Shown here: positions 1 to 5,250 of the stretch, piece after piece
Position numbering within the stretch: the first letter of the stretch is position 1
Layout of the letters: each line of letters begins with the position of its first letter
Source of the DNA: JBCBSS01 sp039819065
Lineage (GTDB): Bacteria; Bacteroidota; Bacteroidia; Cytophagales; Cyclobacteriaceae
Length of the DNA: 10,516 nucleotides
Reading direction: 5' to 3'
Assembly (NCBI GenBank): GCA_039819065.1
Contig: JBCBSS010000203.1
Span: forward strand, 1-10,516
Position numbers and translations under genes: made by a program
Notes under the pieces: model-generated
Database searches by the model: none
What the model was told of the DNA's origin: nothing
Seen by the model: only the letters and a program-made list of their open reading frames with translations

Positions 1-174
1 TCTGGTGTTTATAAAGGTGTAAGCGAATTAAAGCAAAAGTTCGAGAAACAAATTAAGGAGACCGGTTCCAGCGATAAAAAAAAGGCGTTGGACTTTATAA
101 AAGTTCTAGAGCAACAAGCTGGATTATATGAGAATGATTATTACACGGAGCTCATATCGAAAATGCTGCTTTAA
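1..174 (+). pseudogene. Displaced continuation of the P-loop NTPase, opposite orientation
   Basis: From base 1 the plus strand is open in frame 1 for 57 codons to a TAA at 172-174. The first 12 residues (SGVYKGVSELKQ) repeat residues 126-137 of the minus-strand NTPase exactly. The frame then continues with a plausible native sequence: a charged, probably helical stretch (KFEKQIKETGSSDKKK), then LEQQAGLYENDYYTELISKM. In the KAP-like family, a segment like YENDYYTELI normally precedes the Walker B strand, so the native protein should run on. Here it stops after ISKMLL because the last codons fall in the inverted-repeat arm. Joining the minus-strand N-terminus to this part gives a continuous frame of about 182 residues, still shorter than the family norm. 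This is not an independent gene. Confidence 0.7.
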
Positions 175-201
175 TTCGCTTACACCTTTATAAACACCAG
201 A
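1..201. repeat. Perfect 35-bp inverted repeat (1-35 / 167-201) around a 131-bp spacer
   Basis: Bases 1-35 are the exact reverse complement of 167-201. Pairing fails at 36/166. The left arm touches the window edge, so the true arm could be longer. The spacer 36-166 is coding sequence of the NTPase in the wrong orientation, and flipping it restores the reading frame. This pattern fits a fold-back (palindromic) chimera formed during amplification or assembly at a contig end, or a genuine invertible element. Confidence 0.9.
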
Positions 202-576
202 TAAAGACTTACCAATCTTTGGTATGGACAAAAGGAACGTGCTAATTATATTATTGAAGTTACTCTCAATAAAACTGGGAATTATGCTCGTATTTGGAAG
301 TTCAGTCTCCGTAAAATCGAAATCATCATAACCTAGTATTTCGTATAGTATATCATATTTAATTAAGTTAAATATGTCTTCGTTTGCTGATATAGAATAA
401 TTGACCGGAGTCAAATGAATCGAATTGTAGTCGGAGTTGTCTGTGAAAAACTTCTTTAGAAAATAGGTTTTCCCGATGCCAAAAATTCCGGAGAAAATAA
501 CTCTATGATTATCTCGAAGGGTCAGATGATTTGTAAAGTTGTGACTAAGTGTGTCAAGTGATATTTCTATACTCAT
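124..576 (-). pseudogene. KAP-like P-loop NTPase, N-terminal part, interrupted by an inverted segment
   Basis: The frame opens at the ATG at 576 and encodes a P-loop NTPase N-terminus. Residues 30-37 (GIFGIGKT) are a clear Walker A motif in the context RVIFSG...GKTYFLKKFF. It is followed by PVNYS (57-61) and NEDIFNLIKYDIL (65-77), a combination I associate with KAP-like P-loop NTPases of Bacteroidota whose function is poorly defined. Family members are normally several hundred residues long with a Walker B of the IDDLDR type, which is absent here. Homologous sequence ends at about residue 137 (SELKQ). The last 13 residues (HFRYELRVIIILI) are read from the antisense strand of the gene's own continuation, which lies on the plus strand at 1-174. 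The gene is therefore split at the inverted repeat. No Shine-Dalgarno is visible. NTPase assignment is firm; family assignment is moderate; a role such as defence is unproven. Confidence 0.75.
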
Positions 577-679
577 TAAATATGAAAGGCTTTAGTGCAT
601 TATTAAATATATTCATATTTAAAATTTACTTTTCAATAACTTAATATAATAACTATATAAAGCCTATCCCTTATTATAT
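577..679. promoter_or_regulatory. AT-rich divergent intergenic region
   Basis: This 103-bp stretch separates the minus-strand NTPase from the plus-strand DUF1801 gene, so it must carry divergent start signals. It is strikingly AT-rich. I see no good TAnnTTTG element on either strand and no Shine-Dalgarno. An 8-bp inverted repeat, AGGCTTTA at 587-594 and TAAAGCCT at 658-665, flanks most of the region. Its function is unknown and it could be chance. Confidence 0.3.
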
Positions 680-1057
680 ATGCTCTACAACGTCAAAACA
701 CCGTCCGAATACCTAGACTTACTGGAAGATGATTGGCGCAAGCCTACCCTTCTGGCATTACGAGAAATCATTCTTAGCCAATCTGATGAGATTCAAGAGA
801 GTATCCAGTATAAAATGCTGCATTATAGCTTTAATGATACCAGCCTGTTTCATCTCAATGCTCAAAAAGGTTATGTAAGCCTCTACTGCGGAGACACCAC
901 AAAAGTCGATAACAGCGACAAATGGTTGGAAGGCCTCGACATGGGTAAAGGTTGTATCCGTTTCAAGAAAAAGAACCGGGTCGATGAAACACAGATCGAT
1001 GAATTTATCGCCGGTGCTTTAGAGGCTCTGAAAGCAGGAAAGGACATAGGTTGCTAG
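680..1057 (+). CDS. DUF1801 / YdhG-like protein
   Basis: This 125-residue soluble protein has the pattern of the DUF1801 (YdhG/YjbR-CyaY-like fold) family. It has an N-terminal helical part with TPSEYLDLLEDDWRKPTLLALREIIL, then IQESIQYKMLHYSF (39-52), the strand segment KGYVSLYCGD (63-72), and GKGCIRFKKKN (89-99) followed by a C-terminal helix. The length is typical for a stand-alone domain, and there is no signal peptide or membrane segment. Biochemical function is not established for the family; the fold resembles frataxin-like and small ligand-binding proteins. The ATG at 680 follows an AT-rich leader and has no upstream competitor. It is 148 bp upstream of the PPK2 ATG, on the same strand, so co-transcription is possible but not shown. 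Confidence 0.8.
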   Translation: MLYNVKTPSEYLDLLEDDWRKPTLLALREIILSQSDEIQESIQYKMLHYSFNDTSLFHLNAQKGYVSLYCGDTTKVDNSDKWLEGLDMGKGCIRFKKKNRVDETQIDEFIAGALEALKAGKDIGC

Positions 1058-1205
1058 TCGATAAATAACGCTGACTGCTTCGTCAGGCTCAATTGCACAG
1101 CATCAGGTATCGGCTTGGAGGAATAGCATAACTTGCTTTTCAAGGTAGAAAAGGATATTTTGATAAGGCTTGCACACGTTGCATGAGCCGTTTCATCTCG
1201 TTTCA

Positions 1206-1934
1206 ATGAGTAAATATCAAGAATATGCCGCCAAGGCTCCGTCTGGCCTCGATAAGGAGCACCTACACGAAGAATTAGTAAAAATTCAAAAAAGATTATT
1301 CGAACTACAGAACCTCCTCTACGCCAACAAGGACTTTGCACTACTGATCATTCTACAAGGTTTAGATGCATCTGGTAAAGACAGTACGATCAAGCACGTT
1401 TTCTCCTGCGTCAACCCCATGGGTTGCAATGTAAAGTCTTTCAAAGCACCGACAGAAGAAGAAAAGCGACATGGTTTCTTATGGCGCATCTATCAACATC
1501 TGCCTGAAAAAGGCATGATACAAATATTCAACCGGTCGCATTACGAGGACATATTGGTACCCACCGTACACCAAACCCTTGAGCCATCAGAAATAGAACA
1601 TCGGTACCAATACATCAACTCGTTTGAGCAACACCTGGCCAGAAACCGTACTATCCTACTCAAGTTCTTTCTCAGTGTATCAGAAGAAGTACAAAAAGAA
1701 AAACTGAAAAGGCGATTGTCTGATCCTCATCGTCGCTGGAAGTATGACAAGGCAGATGAAAAAGAACAGAAGAACCGAGAAGCCTACCTAAGCGTCTATG
1801 AAGAGATTTTCAGGCGTTGTAGTCCACAAATTCCATGGCACATCATCCCCGCTGACCAGAAGTGGTACCGCAACTATGTGATTGCTAAAACGGTGGTCGA
1901 AAAACTAGAAAGCTTGCAAATGTCCTATCCTTGA
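1206..1934 (+). CDS. ppk2: Polyphosphate kinase 2 (PPK2 family, class III-like)
   Basis: This 242-residue cytosolic enzyme is expected to transfer phosphate between polyphosphate and nucleotides. Visible motifs, numbered from the ATG at 1206, are the Walker A GLDASGKDS (52-60), VFSCVNPMGCNVKSFKAPTEEE (65-86), the Walker B-type FNRSHYED (108-115), and an arginine-rich lid, KRRLSDPHRRWKYDKAD (168-184). FNRSHYED and the GKDSTIKHVFS context match the PPK2 branch that includes the Cytophaga hutchinsonii and Meiothermus class III enzymes, which can phosphorylate both NMPs and NDPs. Class is inferred from motifs only. An in-frame TTG at 1170 would add 12 residues (MHTLHEPFHLVS) that look unlike the family, so the ATG is preferred. 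The polyphosphate substrate links it loosely to the PiT transporter at 8089. Confidence 0.92.
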   Translation: MSKYQEYAAKAPSGLDKEHLHEELVKIQKRLFELQNLLYANKDFALLIILQGLDASGKDSTIKHVFSCVNPMGCNVKSFKAPTEEEKRHGFLWRIYQHLPEKGMIQIFNRSHYEDILVPTVHQTLEPSEIEHRYQYINSFEQHLARNRTILLKFFLSVSEEVQKEKLKRRLSDPHRRWKYDKADEKEQKNREAYLSVYEEIFRRCSPQIPWHIIPADQKWYRNYVIAKTVVEKLESLQMSYP

Positions 1935-1969
1935 TAAATAGTGCTGAGATATAGCCTTATTATCATACA

Positions 1970-1989
1970 TGCCAATTGTTGGCAATTTT
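1970..1989 (+). terminator. Possible rho-independent terminator after ppk2
   Basis: TGCCAA (1970-1975) and TTGGCA (1979-1984) form a perfect 6-bp stem with a 3-base loop, followed by ATTTT. It lies 36 bases after the ppk2 stop. The stem is short and the T-tract weak, so it may be only a partial terminator. Confidence 0.4.
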
Positions 1990-2042
1990 GAGATATTCTG
2001 ATCTTACCTATCGTTAATTAAATGCGTATATTCATTTGATTT

Positions 2043-2600
2043 ATGCAGTCTAAAACCATCGGTTCTTCAAGCGGAAATGACATCGTGTTAAACGGTAGAT
2101 ACGTCGCACCCAATCACGCTGTATTGACGATGAACAATGATCGAATCTTCATAGAAGACCTGGAATCTACCTTTGGCACTTATGTCAATGGAAAGCCGAT
2201 TGAAAAAATCACAGAGTTAGATACGGCAGACCGTGTTAAGGTTGGTACTAGTCTATTGAATTGGAAAGATGCCTTCTATCCAAAAGCAGAAAGTCAACAT
2301 CCCATTTACATTAAAGACCTTTTCTGGCCGGCAGGTTTGATTGACCCTAAGGATTATAGATTCACGCTTTTACTTGTCCTTTGCGTGGTAATTCTTATAC
2401 CATTGACTGGGCCAGTATCATTATTATGGATCATACATCGATTCGAACTGGCTGATTGGGCAGAAGAAAGTGGTTTCGACCCCATTTATACCGGTAAGAT
2501 CATTAACTATGGATTGGGCTTGGTAGCCCTTTACATCTTTTTGAATCTAACCCAGAAAGCGGTGAGGGCTTATCTCAAGCATAAACATGCCAAAAGCTAA
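2043..2600 (+). CDS. FHA-domain protein with two C-terminal membrane segments
   Basis: This 185-residue protein has a forkhead-associated domain at about residues 3-75: IGSSSGNDIVL (6-16), APNHAVL (22-28), DLESTFGTYVNG (39-50) and ADRVKVG (62-68). A linker leads to two hydrophobic segments, about 107-131 and 152-170, separated by an acidic stretch (FELADWAEESGFD). The end is basic (YLKHKHAKS). FHA domains usually bind phosphothreonine peptides. Here several usual ligand contacts are changed: the GR arginine is Ser8, the SxxH serine is Ala22, and the Asn of NGT is Phe44. The domain may therefore serve in protein-protein contact rather than phosphopeptide reading. No kinase, phosphatase or secretion genes are adjacent. 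The ATG at 2043 fits the start of the first FHA strand. Domain call firm; role unknown. Confidence 0.8.
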   Translation: MQSKTIGSSSGNDIVLNGRYVAPNHAVLTMNNDRIFIEDLESTFGTYVNGKPIEKITELDTADRVKVGTSLLNWKDAFYPKAESQHPIYIKDLFWPAGLIDPKDYRFTLLLVLCVVILIPLTGPVSLLWIIHRFELADWAEESGFDPIYTGKIINYGLGLVALYIFLNLTQKAVRAYLKHKHAKS

Positions 2601-2668
2601 AGGTGAATGGTGAATTGAATCAATAAGTTAACCGCATTAATGTCGGTTGGATTAAATCATTTCCCACT

Positions 2669-2690
2669 GGTCGTAGCGTCCGCTACGATC
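2669..2690. repeat. REP-like hairpin between convergent genes
   Basis: GGTCGTAGCG (2669-2678) pairs with CGCTACGATC (2681-2690) across a 2-base gap. The core TCGTAGCG/CGCTACGA is a perfect 8-bp palindrome arm. It sits between the ends of the FHA gene and the PepSY gene, where a bidirectional terminator or an intergenic palindromic repeat would be expected. Neither strand has a T-tract after the stem, so a classical terminator is doubtful. Only one copy is present in the window. Confidence 0.55.
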
Positions 2691-2736
2691 CTATAATTAC
2701 CTTATTATATTCAATCACCCCTATTAAGCAAACAAC

Positions 2737-3948
2737 CTACTTAGAAGACCCAATCGCCATAATTGGTTCTCTTTCCTCAGCCATTTCTTTTGAGTCGCTT
2801 GTAATCTCTGGTTCGGACTGTTGCTTTCTGGAAAGCTTCTTTTTTCTTCGACCCCACCAGATGAAGAAACCTGTCACCGGAAGGCTGGCTCCAAACAGCC
2901 CGATCAATAGTGCCAATACCTGAGTTGGCCAACCGCCAATCGTCCCCATGTGAATATTAAGGTTACCCTCAAGAATATCCTGGTTCTTTTCAAACTCAGC
3001 CACTAAAGGTTTTTCTAATTGCCTTCCAGTATATCTATCCCATATTTGGTTATCTCCATAAAGGTGAAGGAATCGATTGTCTCGATCTAATAATACAAAT
3101 TGAGAGGTGGTTGTACTGTCTGGACGTAAGGCATGGAAGGTAAGTTTATAACCTTCAGGATAGGCATTTTCAAACTGCTCAAACATAAACTGACGGGATT
3201 TGAAAGCTTGCCCCTCCTGTAGATCAGCCATCGGTGGGTTTTGGCCTACTAGCTCTGGCGTACCACCGAATGCAGCTACTATGGGCTTTTCTACCCAATC
3301 AAAAGACATGACCAGGCCAGTGGTGACACTAATCAAGAGCACCCAGCAGGCATAAAAACCATAGACTCGGTGCAAATCATGATTGATTCTTTTTCTGGAG
3401 GCAGGATATTTTGGCTTAAAGGCTGAACGTGACTCATTCTTACTTCTGGGCCACCAAAGAATAAGGCCTAAGATAAGCTCGACAAAGAATATCAATGATG
3501 CGATGCGAATGATCCATAGCCCAACTTCGCCTAGCATCAATTGGCTATGAAAGTGTGCAGTGATAAAAGCCCAATTCGCACTATTGAAATCCTCACCGAT
3601 CACCTGGCCGGTATAAGGATTGAGGAATGTTATTTTTAATTTGATGTCTTCCATACCCTCACCAGTAGTAATGCCACTTACAACGTCAAATGATCGGGAA
3701 GGGTCGTTATAGGTATTGATCCAAAAGTATTGTTCGTTTGGAAACGCTGACTTAAAAGCCTTCACCAGTTGGTCTACTGGTATTCTTTCATCCTCTTGCT
3801 CGATGTAAAGATGTTCCTTATTGTAGGCATGCATGATCTCTTCCGCAAAAACGAAGAGTGCGCCAGACAGGCAAAGAAGGCATACCACCAGCCCGGAACT
3901 TAATCCGAGCCAGAGGTGAATTGTACGAACGACCTTTTTAGTGATCAT
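2737..3948 (-). CDS. PepSY-TM inner-membrane protein, XusC-like ferrisiderophore reductase candidate
   Basis: This 403-residue PepSY-associated membrane protein has four strong membrane segments at about 13-35, 143-167, 197-216 and 343-365, with two large periplasmic regions between them. Histidines sit at or near the membrane segments: His11 (TIHLWLG), His132/His134 (AHFHSQL), His190/His193 (NHDLHRVYG) and His333 (NIHMG). This layout matches haem-containing PepSY-TM reductases such as FoxB and PiuB, which reduce siderophore-bound Fe(III) at the inner membrane. It is the third gene of the operon, starting only 3 bases after the stop of the DUF4374-like lipoprotein. That corresponds to XusC of Bacteroides. 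The cytoplasmic tail (368-403) is charged and low-complexity. Family is firm; reductase function and haem binding are inferred from family and context. Confidence 0.88.
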   Translation of the reverse strand: MITKKVVRTIHLWLGLSSGLVVCLLCLSGALFVFAEEIMHAYNKEHLYIEQEDERIPVDQLVKAFKSAFPNEQYFWINTYNDPSRSFDVVSGITTGEGMEDIKLKITFLNPYTGQVIGEDFNSANWAFITAHFHSQLMLGEVGLWIIRIASLIFFVELILGLILWWPRSKNESRSAFKPKYPASRKRINHDLHRVYGFYACWVLLISVTTGLVMSFDWVEKPIVAAFGGTPELVGQNPPMADLQEGQAFKSRQFMFEQFENAYPEGYKLTFHALRPDSTTTSQFVLLDRDNRFLHLYGDNQIWDRYTGRQLEKPLVAEFEKNQDILEGNLNIHMGTIGGWPTQVLALLIGLFGASLPVTGFFIWWGRRKKKLSRKQQSEPEITSDSKEMAEEREPIMAIGSSK

Positions 3949-3951
3949 GAT

Positions 3952-5244
3952 TTAGAATTGGATGATTTTTTGTGGCTGCCCATTCAAAATGGTAATCTCC
4001 AATTGTGAGTTACCGGTTGCAGGGTCATAAGAATAATAATATGCCTTGCCTTGATTAGGATCGTTAGGGTCATCCAGTTCGGCGTTTTCTACAATAAAAT
4101 AAGGTTTGTTATTGAACACTTCCGGGCCATGGATACTTCTCCAATAGGCAACAGGGATATCATCAATTTTCTTCGCGGATTTTGTGGCAATATCTATTTC
4201 ATAGGCATAGTAGTGTTTTTCTGATAGTAATGCCCACGTGATATCTACAGGAGCGTCGAACATTTTAACATAGATCTTGCCATTGTGCGCTATACTTCCA
4301 AGGGCAAAATTCTCTCCGTTGGCAAAATCACCGCGGTTGCCATCAATATTCCATTCGCTGTCAAACTCAGTTTCTCCGCTTTTAATGCGAAGTACTCTGA
4401 AGTTAGGGCCTTCTGGGTCAGTGAAGTTGCCGATAAAACTTGCCAGATAAAGGGCGTTATCATCACCAATAGTGGCATAGTTACAATTCATACAAGAAAA
4501 ATATCCAATCCTCACAAAATCATCTCCCCATTCAATAATCTTGTCAAGACGGTCAGTGGCTACATCAATCACTGCTACAAAAGTCTTGTCCACTACTTCC
4601 CAGTTATTTTCATCGGTGAAAAATACCTGGGTAAATATCTTACCGTCACGCTCCAGCATAAATCCTCCAATTCCCGTGGCAACAATTCTATCGGCATCTT
4701 CAGTATCCATTGAGGCAATAATCGCCTCCATAGCTTCAGAACAGTCAATTTCCCCCGTTCTTGTCATCGATTCCACGTCGAAAATCTGTATTCCCTTTTG
4801 ATTATCCGTATGATTGGTGTAATACCCTTTGGTATCGTTGGCAAAACCATAGATTGGACCACTACCCACTGATGTCGGTCCATAAGGAATAAAGCCTGCA
4901 TCTATAAAGCGACCAGAGGCATCTAATTCAAACTTTTGAACACCCGGATCTCCTACTGAATTAGTAGGAGAGAATACGGCGCCGTTATGAGCAGTACCTG
5001 CAAATCGACTGTCGGACAGTTGAACACCGTTAGCCAAATATTGAGTAATATCAATTTCTCCTGACGGCAGGCTATCAAATGGTATCAAAAAACCACTTCC
5101 ATCCTGGGTATTGGTGGTTACAAACATGGCAAAAGACGAAGACTGGACGGGAGTAGGGTCTTGCGAACTGCTACAAGCAGATACAGCTACCACTATTGAA
5201 CAAAGCGATAGGTATTTAAGTATTTTCATTTTTCTAAAATCCAT
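3952..5244 (-). CDS. DUF4374-like surface lipoprotein, XusB-like siderophore-binding candidate
   Basis: This 430-residue protein has a lipoprotein signal: a basic N-terminus, the hydrophobic YLSLCSIVVAV, and lipobox SAC with Cys24, followed by a polar SSSQDPTPVQSSS linker. The rest is rich in strand-forming repeats with GKIY/GK-type turns, consistent with a beta-propeller. FLIPFDSLPSGEIDI (52-66) and KFELDASGRF (104-113) resemble the DUF4374 family. Its place between a TonB receptor and a PepSY-TM protein is that of Bacteroides XusB, a surface lipoprotein that binds ferric siderophores. Unusual cysteines occur at 168 and as a CMNC pair at 251-254. There are two possible starts: the ATG at 5244, 6 bases after the receptor stop, or Met6 (ATG at 5229), which gives a more standard signal peptide. 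The DUF4374 assignment is by pattern and context and is less certain than the neighbours. Confidence 0.75.
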   Translation of the reverse strand: MDFRKMKILKYLSLCSIVVAVSACSSSQDPTPVQSSSFAMFVTTNTQDGSGFLIPFDSLPSGEIDITQYLANGVQLSDSRFAGTAHNGAVFSPTNSVGDPGVQKFELDASGRFIDAGFIPYGPTSVGSGPIYGFANDTKGYYTNHTDNQKGIQIFDVESMTRTGEIDCSEAMEAIIASMDTEDADRIVATGIGGFMLERDGKIFTQVFFTDENNWEVVDKTFVAVIDVATDRLDKIIEWGDDFVRIGYFSCMNCNYATIGDDNALYLASFIGNFTDPEGPNFRVLRIKSGETEFDSEWNIDGNRGDFANGENFALGSIAHNGKIYVKMFDAPVDITWALLSEKHYYAYEIDIATKSAKKIDDIPVAYWRSIHGPEVFNNKPYFIVENAELDDPNDPNQGKAYYYSYDPATGNSQLEITILNGQPQKIIQF

Positions 5245-5250
5245 TTTTGT

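Noticed and set aside
1059..1086. Weak hairpin CTGAC/GTCAG (1071-1075, 1082-1086) after the DUF1801 gene as a terminator
   Set aside because: The stem is only 5 bp and no T-tract follows.
1054..1341. Minus-strand open frame of 95 codons
   Set aside because: It overlaps the start of ppk2 antisense and has no recognisable protein features; the ppk2 frame explains the region.
2031..2038. TTCATTTG as a -7 element for the FHA gene
   Set aside because: It lies only four bases before the ATG, so transcription would start inside the gene, and no -33 element is present.
4285..4801. Plus-strand open frames opposite the lipoprotein gene
   Set aside because: They are antisense shadows of the DUF4374-like gene, which has a full signal peptide and family-like pattern; the shadow translations look random.
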